25,423 nucleotides of DNA from an uncultured Hyphomonadaceae bacterium. Lineage in GTDB: Bacteria > Pseudomonadota > Alphaproteobacteria > Caulobacterales > Hyphomonadaceae. The translations under genes and the position numbers were made by a program. Below, piece after piece: positions 1 to 5,760 of the stretch (the stretch's first letter is position 1; each line of letters starts with the position of its first letter). Below the pieces are notes generated by a model. It was not told where the DNA came from, ran no database searches, and was given only the letters and a program-made list of their open reading frames with translations. The stretch is from assembly GCA_938049795.1 (NCBI GenBank), contig CALLCD010000135.1:1-25423 (forward strand). The letters are read 5' to 3'.

Positions 1-90
1 ATTGTGGTTGTCTTTCGTTTCAATGGTTGGGTTTGCACCACCATCAAAACGGTAAACCGCAATCTCTCGCAAGAGACGCACCGCCCTCAT
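1..90 (-). CDS. Partial unidentified ORF running off the left edge
   Basis: An open frame starts with ATG at 90 on the minus strand and stays open for 30 codons to the window edge. It begins MRAVRLLREIAVYRFDGG. The visible part shows no stop and a mixed, protein-like composition, but I do not recognise the family and no clear ribosome binding site precedes it. The frame is also open upstream of the ATG into the adjacent IS relic, so the true start may differ. It could be the 5' end of a gene cut by the insertion sequence, or a chance frame. Confidence 0.25.
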   Translation of the reverse strand, partial: MRAVRLLREIAVYRFDGGANPTIETKDNHN

Positions 91-135
91 TCCAGTTCGC
101 TGAAATGGGGGCAGTGTCAGATAAAGTCGAAACTT

Positions 136-342
136 CTACACATCAGGTATCCTGTTCCATACGATCTTCGGCATAGGTGCGCGGTCGACAAGCCCATCCG
201 CGCCTTCGGTCAGATAACGATCATACCAGCGGTAAAAAGTCCGGCGCGGCACGCCTAACTTGTCCAAAGTCCATTTGGCTGGTCGTGCAGAGCGCTCCAC
301 CAAGCGGATGATCTCAAGCTTTTCTTCTGCAGCGTATCTCAT
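136..342 (-). pseudogene. IS3-family transposase orfB, N-terminal fragment
   Basis: The 68-residue product starts MRYAAEEKLEIIRLVE and continues through a helix-turn-helix segment (LGVPRRTFYRWYDRYL, about residues 29-44) to NRIPDV, then a TAG stop. Family members, as I recall them, continue for roughly 280 more residues after the NRIPD motif, including the rve/DDE integrase core, which is entirely missing. The start ATG overlaps the TGA of the upstream orfA (ATGA), the usual translational coupling of the two frames. The break just after NRIPD points to an internal deletion joining orfB to the left end of the element. Confidence 0.8.
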
Positions 343-704
343 ACCTCGTCGCCCCCATCGCCGAGCATGCTTTTTTTGAGCAGGCGTATCTCTAGGATTT
401 GCTCGGCAACCACTTCCTTCAAGTCACGTGCCTCAGCCTTCAGGGCGGTGACCTCGGTGCTGGTCGCCTGACGAACAATGTCGCCTGCCAGCCGTTTCTT
501 TCCGGCCTCCATAAAGTCTTTGGACCATTTGTAATAGAGCCCCTGGGCGATGCCTTCGCGACGACACAGTTCCGCAATGCTCTCTTCACCGCGAAGGCCA
601 TCCAGCACAATCCGGATCTTCTCCTCGGCGCTGTATTGCTTACGCGTCTGGCGTTTGATGTCTTTGACGATCCGTTCGCCTGGTGTTTGTTTGCTCGATC
701 TCAT
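339..704 (-). CDS. IS3-family transposase OrfA
   Basis: A 121-residue DNA-binding subunit of an IS3-type transposase. It contains a helix-turn-helix (about residues 25-60: YSAEEKIRIVLDGLRGEE, then IAELCRREGIAQGLYYKWSK) and a C-terminal leucine-rich coiled coil (about 85-115: ALKAEARDLKEVVAEQILEI) typical of OrfA multimerisation. It appears full length, with the usual acidic GDGGDEV tail, and its TGA overlaps the start of orfB. With orfB gutted, this protein could still bind element ends but not catalyse transposition. Some OrfA proteins alone bind and repress, which is family knowledge and not shown here. Confidence 0.85.
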   Translation of the reverse strand: MRSSKQTPGERIVKDIKRQTRKQYSAEEKIRIVLDGLRGEESIAELCRREGIAQGLYYKWSKDFMEAGKKRLAGDIVRQATSTEVTALKAEARDLKEVVAEQILEIRLLKKSMLGDGGDEV

Positions 705-779
705 CTTAATCTCCGTGAGACTTATGATGAGCGAAAACCCTCTCTTAGCACAGACCTAAATCTGAGACACAAGCCCTGA

Positions 780-1035
780 CGGCAGACATCAGATCCTTCA
801 GGAAGTCGTGCGGGGAAAATACTAAGCCCTTCACGTAAACGCATTGTGGTCGATCATGTGGTGGAAGAGTTGGGCGTGTCACAGCGCCGGGCTTGCCGCG
901 TGATCGGCCAGCATCGCTCTACTCAACGCAAGCCAAGGCAGCGGCGCAGCGATGAGCAGGCGCTAACACAAGCGATCATTAAGCTGGCAGAACGCTTCGG
1001 CAGATACGGCTATCGCCGGATTACCGCACTACTCA
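780..1035 (+). pseudogene. IS3-family orfB 5' fragment, truncated by the adjacent IS
   Basis: From just after a stop at 777 an open plus-strand frame reads ILSPSRKRIVVDHV, then GVSQRRACRVIGQHRSTQ and FGRYGYRRITALL. This is the N-terminal HTH_21-type region of IS407/IS51-group orfB proteins. A GTG at 846 is a possible start, but in the parent element the frame would have been reached by frameshift from orfA, which is absent here. Homology stops at the inverted repeat of the next IS (1036); the 11 residues after that are read from IS sequence. The rve catalytic domain is lost. Only about 85 codons of the original gene remain. Confidence 0.75.
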
Positions 1036-1060
1036 TGACCCGGCCCCCATATCCGGGCCG
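1036..1060 (+). repeat. Left terminal inverted repeat of the IS407-like element
   Basis: Starts TGACCCGGCCCCC and matches the right end at 12 of the first 13 positions. It abuts the point where the upstream orfB fragment is cut. Beyond base 13 the match with the other end is patchy. Confidence 0.85.
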
Positions 1061-1061
1061 T

Positions 1062-1991
1062 TTATTTTGAGAGTCCGTTCGCCTTTCTTTCTGGTTTTGC
1101 ATTTGGGTTCAAGACCCGGTGAGTGGAGCTACCCCGCAGCTCAGACGATCCGGGTCTTCGGCGGCTCTGCCGCCGCATGAAGACGTGGGGACTGAGACCG
1201 CCAAGTGATGTATGCGGTCTCACGGTATTGTAGTCGATCCGCCAAGCTTCAATAATCTTCCGTGCGCTGTCCAGGCTATCAAATAAATGCTCATTGAGAC
1301 ATTCGTCACGGAAGCGACCATTGAAGCTTTCGACAAATGCATTTTGTGTGGGCTTGCCGGGCGCAATATAGTGCCATGCAACACGGGTGTCCTTGGTCCA
1401 TTTCAGGATCGCATGACTGGTCAGCTCTGTGCCGTTATCGGAGACAATCATATTGGGTTTCCCGCGCCGCTCGACCAGACGCGATAGTTCGCGAGCGACC
1501 CTTGTTCCGGAGAGGGACGTATCGACCACTATGGCAATGGCCTCACGTGCGAAATCGTCGACAATGTTCAGAGTTCTGAACCGCCGCCCATCCGACAGGG
1601 CGTCGGATACGAAATCCAGGCTCCAGCGTTGGTTTGGGCCAGTTGGCACGAATATCGGTGAGCGTGTGCCGGTGGCGCGTTTGCGCCCACGCCTGCGCTT
1701 CACCGACAGGCCTTCCTCTGTATAGATGCGGTAGACCTTCTTGTGATTTGCATGAAAGCCCTCCCGTTCCAGCATGATCCCGAGCCGCCGATACCCGAAC
1801 CGGCGGCGTTTGCCGGCAAGATCACGCAGCTTTTCTCGCAACGGTTCGTCACCATCCGTCTTCTTCTCGTACTGGAAGGTAGACCGGTCCGTGTCTGTCA
1901 GCCGGCACGCCCGACGCTCGCTAAGCTCGTGCACCTTTATCAAGTGGCGCACGGCTCTGCGTTTGTCGTCGGGCGTCAGAAGTTTTTTGAG
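1062..1991 (-). CDS. IS3-family transposase OrfB (catalytic, DDE)
   Basis: A frame of about 309 codons, entered from the orfA frame by a -1 shift at A6 (1983-1988); I see no good internal start. It begins LKKLLTPDDKRRAVRHLI. It contains an HTH_21 region (about residues 10-80: ELSERRACRLT, RRFGYRRLGIML) and an rve integrase core. The core acidic residues are visible: D in SLDFVSDAL, D in VSDNGTELTS and E in FVESFNGRFRDEC, followed by YNTVRPHTSLGG, a typical C-terminal signature. All three DDE residues are present and the frame is unbroken. The product is expected to act as an OrfAB fusion cutting and joining IS ends. I rate the identification as near certain. Confidence 0.9.
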   Translation of the reverse strand, partial: LKKLLTPDDKRRAVRHLIKVHELSERRACRLTDTDRSTFQYEKKTDGDEPLREKLRDLAGKRRRFGYRRLGIMLEREGFHANHKKVYRIYTEEGLSVKRRRGRKRATGTRSPIFVPTGPNQRWSLDFVSDALSDGRRFRTLNIVDDFAREAIAIVVDTSLSGTRVARELSRLVERRGKPNMIVSDNGTELTSHAILKWTKDTRVAWHYIAPGKPTQNAFVESFNGRFRDECLNEHLFDSLDSARKIIEAWRIDYNTVRPHTSLGGLSPHVFMRRQSRRRPGSSELRGSSTHRVLNPNAKPERKANGLSK

Positions 1992-2242
1992 GCAAGATCC
2001 TTCAGGGCTGCATTGTCCAGCATTTGCTCGGCCAGCAAGCGTTTCAGCTTGCCATTCTCCGCCTCCAGCGTTCGCAGCCGCTGGGCGTCCGAAACGGTCA
2101 TCCCGCCGAACTTGGCCTTGTACTTGTAAAACGTCGCATCCGACAGGCCGTACTTGCGGCAAATGTCCGCCGTCTTCACACCTGCTTCGTGCTCCCTGAT
2201 CATGCCAATGATCTGTTCTTCCGAAAATCTGCTCTTGCGCAT
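1976..2242 (-). CDS. IS3-family transposase OrfA of the IS407-like element
   Basis: An 88-residue protein starting MRKSRFSEEQIIGMIREHEA with a helix-turn-helix (ICRKYGLSDATFYKYKAKFGG) and a leucine-zipper-like helix (LRTLEAENGKLKRLLAEQML, about residues 56-75). It starts at ATG 2242, close inside the right inverted repeat, and ends at TGA 1978-1976 just after the A6 slip site. Length and architecture are standard for IS407-group OrfA. It provides sequence-specific DNA binding, either alone or as the N-terminal part of OrfAB. Confidence 0.9.
   Translation of the reverse strand: MRKSRFSEEQIIGMIREHEAGVKTADICRKYGLSDATFYKYKAKFGGMTVSDAQRLRTLEAENGKLKRLLAEQMLDNAALKDLASKNF
1979..1993 (-). other. Programmed -1 frameshift window joining orfA and orfB
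   Basis: On the minus strand GCCTCAAAAAACTTC holds a run of six A (1988-1983) immediately before the orfA TGA. The orfA frame reads TCA AAA AAC TTC TGA and the orfB frame reads CTC AAA AAA CTT CTG, a -1 relation. An A6 slip site near the end of orfA is the established IS3-family route to the OrfAB fusion. Frameshift efficiency cannot be read from sequence. Confidence 0.7.
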
Positions 2243-2278
2243 CGTTCATCCTCTTCTTCGAGGACTCTGCAAATTACT

Positions 2279-2303
2279 GGCCGGAATTTAGGGGGCTGGG
2301 TCA
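2279..2303 (-). repeat. Right terminal inverted repeat of the IS407-like element
   Basis: Read on the minus strand from 2303 it begins TGACCCAGCCCCC, matching the left end. Its first three bases (TGA) act as the stop codon of the interrupted protease gene that reads into it. Confidence 0.85.
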
Positions 2304-3080
2304 ACCCCTAACTTGGTATTCAAGCCCAGTTGCCTTTAAAGCCTCATAGTTGTCTTCTTCAAGAACAAACATATGTATGGGCTTTGCCGTTCTGCTTGAA
2401 GCTCCAGAGGAGTTAATACGGCAGGCCTCGGCTTCACACTGTGTAAGTCTTGTTTCAATAACACCTATAGCAAAGTCTCTGTCTTGATAACCTATACTTG
2501 TTAAGTCCACATAGGGCAGCGGGGTTTGTCCTTTGATTTCAAACTCGCCCTCCCCTTGCCCACCGAGGGGCTTAAACAGACAATACCTTCTTTCATTGCC
2601 AGAGGGCCCATAAAGCACATGGGCCGCCGTTGTGACTGTTTCGAAGTTCCTATCGTGGTTTTGATTTAGGGGCGCCACAATTGTAGCTGTTCCATTCCCC
2701 AAAAGGCCTTCTCCACGCAACTTGGCTTCACGACTTGCATAGCAATGAACCCGGCCAATGGACTCTGTATAGTTACTTCTTCGAGAGCGAACGCGGCCAT
2801 CATCACCGATAATGGCAACTCTATGTAACATTGAGTGCTGGCCAGAACTTAAGGTTATGCGCATTCCCCGCACATTTTCTGAGATGAGGGAACGAGGTTC
2901 ATCCTGTATTGCAGTAAGTGCCGACGACAGAGTCTGGATTGACTGCTTCCCCTGCGCCAGAACCAACCCATCAATCAACAAGGTCATAAGGCTAGCCAGC
3001 AGAACGGCCTTAAGAGTGGATCTCGCTATATTGGCCAAGTGTGTTCGGACCTCACAAGCAGGTGAATTAAACAAAATCAA
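2301..3080 (-). pseudogene. Trypsin-like serine protease, 3' end removed by IS
   Basis: The 259-residue product has an N-terminal hydrophobic segment (about 22-42: TLKAVLLASLMTLLIDGLVL), consistent with export. A trypsin-like core follows: GNGTATIVAP (128-137), TTAAHVLYG with the catalytic His at 154, and QDRDFAIGVIE with the likely catalytic Asp at 202. Four cysteines could form disulfides. The reading frame runs directly into the IS inverted repeat, whose TGA is the stop, so the GxSGG catalytic serine region expected further on is absent. The protein should be inactive. The start is doubtful: the longest frame begins with TTG at 3080, with no Shine-Dalgarno sequence. Base composition is visibly more AT-rich than the genes from 3410 onward, suggesting acquired DNA. 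Family assignment rests on motifs only. Confidence 0.75.
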
Positions 3081-3095
3081 ACGGCAGCGAACTTA

Positions 3096-3125
3096 TTTAT
3101 ATTGACGCTACGGATAAACTGTCAA
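3096..3125 (-). promoter_or_regulatory. Predicted sigma70 promoter of the truncated protease gene
   Basis: On the minus strand a perfect -35 TTGACA (3125-3120) is followed after 18 bp by TATAAA (3101-3096). The predicted transcription start falls only about 10 bases before the TTG at 3080, leaving almost no leader. Translation would be near-leaderless or begin further inside. Confidence 0.6.
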
Positions 3126-3240
3126 CCAAATCAAACTATTGCGAAAACAGGGGTGGCTCGCTCATCAGCGCAAATCCGGTAAGCCAGCCTTGCCTTTTCG
3201 TAGGGCATACGGGGGTGTGGTGCGTGGCCGTCGGTTTACT

Positions 3241-3331
3241 CTGTCATCTCGGAATTTGCCGTCCCAGAGCGCTGATTACGGGACGTGTGGTTCTGGGTCC
3301 CGGGTCTCGCTTTGCTCGCCCGGGATGACAG
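3241..3331. repeat. Palindromic intergenic repeat, about 91 bp
   Basis: The outer arms CTGTCATCTCGG (3241-3252) and CCGGGATGACAG (3320-3331) are inverted repeats with one mismatch. Inside are two further stems: GTCCC/GGGAC (3261-3265 with 3280-3284) and TCCCGGG/CCCGGGA flanking TCTCGCTTTGCTCG (about 3298-3324). The nested dyads resemble dispersed palindromic intergenic elements of alphaproteobacteria. Copy number in this genome cannot be seen from one window. The bases between the protease promoter and this element (3126-3240) show no gene or clear signal. Confidence 0.55.
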
Positions 3332-3390
3332 GTGGGGGGGCTCGCTCGGGATGGTAGGTGGGGTGCTAGCTCGGGATGGCAGGTGGGCGC
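3314..3390. repeat. Short tandem repeat, three degenerate copies of 25-26 bp
   Basis: Three head-to-tail copies start at 3314, 3340 and 3365. Each reads approximately GCTCGCTCGGGATGGCAGGTGGG with a few substitutions. The first copy overlaps the right arm of the adjacent palindromic repeat, so the tandem array appears to have grown from that arm. It lies just downstream of the pyrD stop codon. Confidence 0.65.
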
Positions 3391-3409
3391 GGTGTGGTTT
3401 GTTCGGATT

Positions 3410-4480
3410 TTAAAGCGCTGCCCCGACGGCTTCGGTGATTTTGGTGTGGCTGTCTTGTTTCATGAGGTGCAGGAGGTCGTGTTTGATGTTTTGGGCGAGG
3501 TTTGGGCCTTCGTAGACGAGGGCGGAGTAGAGTTGGACTGCGTTCGCGCCGGCTCGGATTTTTGCGTAGGCGTCGGCGGCGCTGGCAATGCCGCCTGCGC
3601 CGATGAGGTCGAAGGTGCCGTCGAGGCTGCGGGCGAAGGCGGCGAGGACTTCGGTGGATGGGGCCAAGAGGGGTGCACCGGAGAGGCCGCCGCCCTCGCC
3701 TTTGTGGGCGCTTTGCAAAGTCTCGGGGCGGGCGATGGTGGTGTTGGAGATGATGAGGCCGGTGAGGAAGCCCCGCGCGTCTTTGACCACGGTGATGATG
3801 TCGGCAATGGCTTCGCTGTCGAGGTCGGGGGCAACTTTGAGGAAGACGGGGCGTGTGCTCTCTTGTTTGTCGGCGGCGAGCCGGCAGAGCTTTAACAGGT
3901 CGGCCAGTTCGGATTTGTTTTGCAGGCCGCGCAGGCCGGGCGTGTTGGGCGAGGAAATATTGATGGTGAGGTAGTCGCAATAGGGCCAGACGGCGCTGAG
4001 GCCGAGGGCATAGTCTTTGAGGCGATCCTGACCCTCGCTTGTCTTGTTGGCGCCGACATTTGCGCCCAAGGCGCCTGTGTGTGGGCCAGCGTTTTTCAGA
4101 CGGCGGACGAAGGGTCCAAGGCCTTCATTGTTAAAGCCCATGCGATTTATCACGGCGCGGTCTTCGGTGAGGCGGAACAGGCGCGGCTTGGGATTGCCCG
4201 CTTGGGGCTTGGGGGTGACGGTGCCGCATTCGACCATGCCGAAGCCGAATTTGAACATGGGGCCGAAGGCTTCGGCGTTTTTGTCGAAGCCTGCGGCAAG
4301 GCCGACGGGGTTAGGCAGTTTGAGGCCGGAGATGGGCAGTGTGACACTCAGGCTGTCGGGGTCGGGCTTTGTGGTCATGGGCACGCCGAGGCCGAGCTTT
4401 AACGCGCGGATGGTGGCGGTGTGGGCGCGTTCGGCGGGAAGGCGTTTGACGAGCGAGACGCCAAGATTTGTGAGCGACAT
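3410..4480 (-). CDS. pyrD: Dihydroorotate dehydrogenase (quinone), class 2
   Basis: A 356-residue enzyme oxidising dihydroorotate to orotate in pyrimidine biosynthesis, passing electrons through FMN to membrane quinone. Class 2 is indicated by the N-terminal amphipathic extension (about residues 1-45) before the barrel and by the serine-type motif NISSPNTPGLR (174-184). The class 2 catalytic serine lies in that motif. FMN-binding segments include GLAAGFDKNAEAFG (60-73) and the C-terminal IGAGGIASAADAY followed by GANAVQLYSALVYEGP. Full length for the family. It starts 2 bp after the DUF952 gene and is probably cotranscribed with it. A repeat region, not an obvious terminator, lies downstream. 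Confidence 0.97.
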   Translation of the reverse strand: MSLTNLGVSLVKRLPAERAHTATIRALKLGLGVPMTTKPDPDSLSVTLPISGLKLPNPVGLAAGFDKNAEAFGPMFKFGFGMVECGTVTPKPQAGNPKPRLFRLTEDRAVINRMGFNNEGLGPFVRRLKNAGPHTGALGANVGANKTSEGQDRLKDYALGLSAVWPYCDYLTINISSPNTPGLRGLQNKSELADLLKLCRLAADKQESTRPVFLKVAPDLDSEAIADIITVVKDARGFLTGLIISNTTIARPETLQSAHKGEGGGLSGAPLLAPSTEVLAAFARSLDGTFDLIGAGGIASAADAYAKIRAGANAVQLYSALVYEGPNLAQNIKHDLLHLMKQDSHTKITEAVGAAL

Positions 4481-4482
4481 GA

Positions 4483-4833
4483 TTAAAGGTCTTCAGGCAA
4501 AATGGGCACGCCATCGGTGCCGGTTTTCAGGGTCCAGATGCGGGCGGCTTTGGCGACCGGCAATGGGGCGTAGAGATGGGGGAAGAGATCGCCCCCGCGC
4601 GAGGGTTCCCATTTGAGTGCGCCGGTCTGTTCGAGGTCGGCGCGGCTATATTCGAGCAAGCGGACGGATTGGGCGGCTTTGTAATGGAGCGCTAGCGTTT
4701 GCCCGACTTGCGCGCGGGTGGAGAGATGGACATAGCCGTCGCCCAGATCGAGCGGGGTGGATGGGTGGCCGTCTGCTTCGGCGCGGGACCAGTCTTCGGC
4801 GGAGAGAATCTTGTAGATGTGTGTATCGGTCAT
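4483..4833 (-). CDS. DUF952 domain protein
   Basis: A 116-residue protein matching the DUF952 family along its whole length: IYKILSAEDW near the start, GYVHLSTRAQV (about 33-43), LLEYSRADL, LKWEPSRGGDLFPHLYAPL (about 73-91). No signal peptide or membrane segment is visible, so it should be cytosolic. The family is small and its function is not established; some members are compared structurally with ADP-ribosyl/RNA 2'-phosphotransferase-like folds, which I treat as unproven here. It is immediately upstream of pyrD (2-bp gap), a pairing I recall from other alphaproteobacteria. Its 5' side is divergent from the S24 regulator. Confidence 0.85.
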   Translation of the reverse strand: MTDTHIYKILSAEDWSRAEADGHPSTPLDLGDGYVHLSTRAQVGQTLALHYKAAQSVRLLEYSRADLEQTGALKWEPSRGGDLFPHLYAPLPVAKAARIWTLKTGTDGVPILPEDL

Positions 4834-4881
4834 GGGGGCGGTTCAAACAGTCTTCGCGGGTCTTTGCAATTGGAGGGGGCA

Positions 4882-4932
4882 AATATTGCAAAATATTAGG
4901 AATTTTCACCTTGTGATAGGTTGATATTCCTA
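4882..4932. promoter_or_regulatory. AT-rich dyads in the divergent DUF952 / S24-regulator intergenic region
   Basis: Two inverted repeats sit here: AATATT-N4-AATATT (4882-4887 and 4892-4897) and TAGGAAT-N22-ATTCCTA (4897-4903 and 4926-4932). They are much more AT-rich than their surroundings and lie between two divergent genes, as expected for operators or overlapping promoters. No protein can be assigned from sequence; autoregulation by the neighbouring HTH/S24 protein is an inference. Confidence 0.4.
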
Positions 4933-4949
4933 TTTCTTTGTTGCATAAG
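4921..4949 (+). promoter_or_regulatory. Possible sigma70 promoter of the S24 regulator
   Basis: TTGATA (4921-4926) and CATAAG (4944-4949) are separated by 17 bp. The -35 is good and the -10 weak (4 of 6). The -10 overlaps the dyad at 4942-4956, which would suit repression. Confidence 0.35.
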
Positions 4950-4956
4950 CTATGCA
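4942..4956. promoter_or_regulatory. 15-bp hyphenated palindrome, candidate operator
   Basis: TGCATA-AGC-TATGCA is a perfect 6-bp dyad with a 3-bp centre, 30 bp before the likely start of the S24 regulator and on top of its possible -10. This is the usual position of a repressor operator. Confidence 0.4.
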
Positions 4957-4961
4957 CAGAC

Positions 4962-4970
4962 TTATCCACA
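4962..4970 (+). promoter_or_regulatory. DnaA-box match
   Basis: TTATCCACA is a perfect match to the DnaA consensus TTATNCACA. A one-mismatch partner, CTATGCACA, lies at 4950-4958, 12 bp away in the same orientation. One nonamer can occur by chance; two close together upstream of a regulator is suggestive but unproven. No origin-type gene neighbourhood is present. Confidence 0.35.
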
Positions 4971-4985
4971 GGGGTGTGTGTGCCC

Positions 4986-5603
4986 ATGCGACACAAAGAT
5001 ATATGGAACGGGCTGGACAAGCTTGCAGGCCATAATGGGCTGAGCGTTTCGGGATTGGCCAAATTGGCGGGGCTTGATCCGACGTCTTTCAATCCGTCAA
5101 AACGCACGGCGAAAGATGGCCGGCCACGTTGGCCTTCGACCGAAAGCGTGGCGCGGGCGCTGACGGCGGTGGGCGCGGGCTTTGATGATTTTGCAGCACT
5201 GATCGAGGGCAAACGTGGGGCGAGCGCACCGCTGATCGGGTTTGCGCAGGCGGGCCATGACGGGTTTTTCGATGATGCGGGGTTTCCGGCCGGAACGGGC
5301 TGGGACGAAGTGCGCTTTCCCGGGCTTGGCGCTGAGCGGGTCTATGCGCTGGAGATTAGCGGTGACAGCATGGAGCCGGTCTATCGCGCGGGCGACCGGA
5401 TTGTGGTGTCGCCTGATGCGCAGGTTCGGCGGGGTGACCGGGTGGTGGCCAAGACGGTCGAGGGTGAAGTGATGGCGAAACTGCTGGGTCAGCAATCGGA
5501 CAGATCGGTCGAGCTTGTTTCGTTCAATCCGGACTATCCGCCGCGCAAGTTTTCGCGGAACGAGATTGCGTGGATTGCGCGGATATTGTGGGCGAGCCAA
5601 TAG
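4986..5603 (+). CDS. XRE/S24-family transcriptional regulator (LexA/CI-like)
   Basis: A 205-residue protein with an N-terminal helix-turn-helix (about residues 5-65; GLSVSGLAKLAGLDPTSFN is the likely HTH core) and a C-terminal S24 peptidase domain (about 85-205). The serine-lysine dyad is present: Ser128 in ISGDSMEP and Lys165 in GEVMAKLL, aligned with LexA EVTVKRL. Family members bind operators and can be inactivated by self-cleavage. I do not see a clear Ala-Gly cleavage site, so autoproteolysis is uncertain; many chromosomal S24 regulators of this kind have no known inducer. The start is placed at ATG 4986 because the conserved part begins there; a longer frame from 4938 would run through the DnaA-box and operator region. 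There are no phage genes nearby. Confidence 0.85.
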   Translation: MRHKDIWNGLDKLAGHNGLSVSGLAKLAGLDPTSFNPSKRTAKDGRPRWPSTESVARALTAVGAGFDDFAALIEGKRGASAPLIGFAQAGHDGFFDDAGFPAGTGWDEVRFPGLGAERVYALEISGDSMEPVYRAGDRIVVSPDAQVRRGDRVVAKTVEGEVMAKLLGQQSDRSVELVSFNPDYPPRKFSRNEIAWIARILWASQ

Positions 5604-5760
5604 GACGTCGTCTGACGGTCTGGTTTGGTTCAGTTCTTAGCTGCAATGTGATCGGGCGTCACAAATGCGGGACAGGTTGTGTCTGCCACTGGAAAATCCT
5701 GCAAATATGGGCTATGGTTTTGATGTGAAGGACACTGTTTATCCTATTGTGAGACTTATA

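Larger units (their letters stand above)
115..769 (-). mobile_element. Internally deleted IS3-family element (relic)
   Basis: This stretch holds a complete orfA and only the first 67 codons of orfB, so the element cannot make a full transposase. Possible ends are the similar motifs TGTCAGATAAAGTC (from 115, plus strand) and TGTCTCAGATTTAGGTC (read from 769 on the minus strand). They share TGTC, AGAT and AGTC/GGTC blocks in the same order. I see no target duplication beside these ends (CAG on the left, CAA on the right). The outer limits are therefore an inference; the truncated transposase content is directly visible. Confidence 0.55.
1036..2303 (-). mobile_element. Complete IS3-family insertion sequence, IS407-group-like, 1268 bp
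   Basis: The element begins TGACCCGGCCCCC (1036-1048, plus strand) and ends with the inverted match TGACCCAGCCCCC (2303-2291, minus strand), 12 of 13 bases identical. Inside are orfA and orfB in overlapping frames with a conserved frameshift window and intact DDE residues, so it may still be active. Length and organisation fit the IS407 group. That group normally makes 4-bp target duplications. The flanks here are CTCA (1032-1035) and ACCC (2304-2307), which do not match, and the two sides belong to unrelated broken genes. The IS has therefore probably taken part in an adjacent deletion or recombination. Confidence 0.9.

Noticed and set aside
3314..3390. CRISPR-like array
   Set aside because: The copies are directly adjacent without unique spacers; it is a simple tandem repeat.
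3332..3895. Plus-strand 187-codon frame opposite pyrD
   Set aside because: Glycine/valine/acid-rich antisense frame that begins in the tandem repeat; pyrD is certain on the other strand.
4950..4970. Replication origin suggested by DnaA-box pair
   Set aside because: Only two sites, no AT-rich unwinding cluster of boxes and no origin-linked genes such as dnaA, parAB, hemE or repC.
4986..5603. Prophage remnant around the S24 regulator
   Set aside because: No integrase, structural or lysis genes on either side; neighbours are housekeeping genes.
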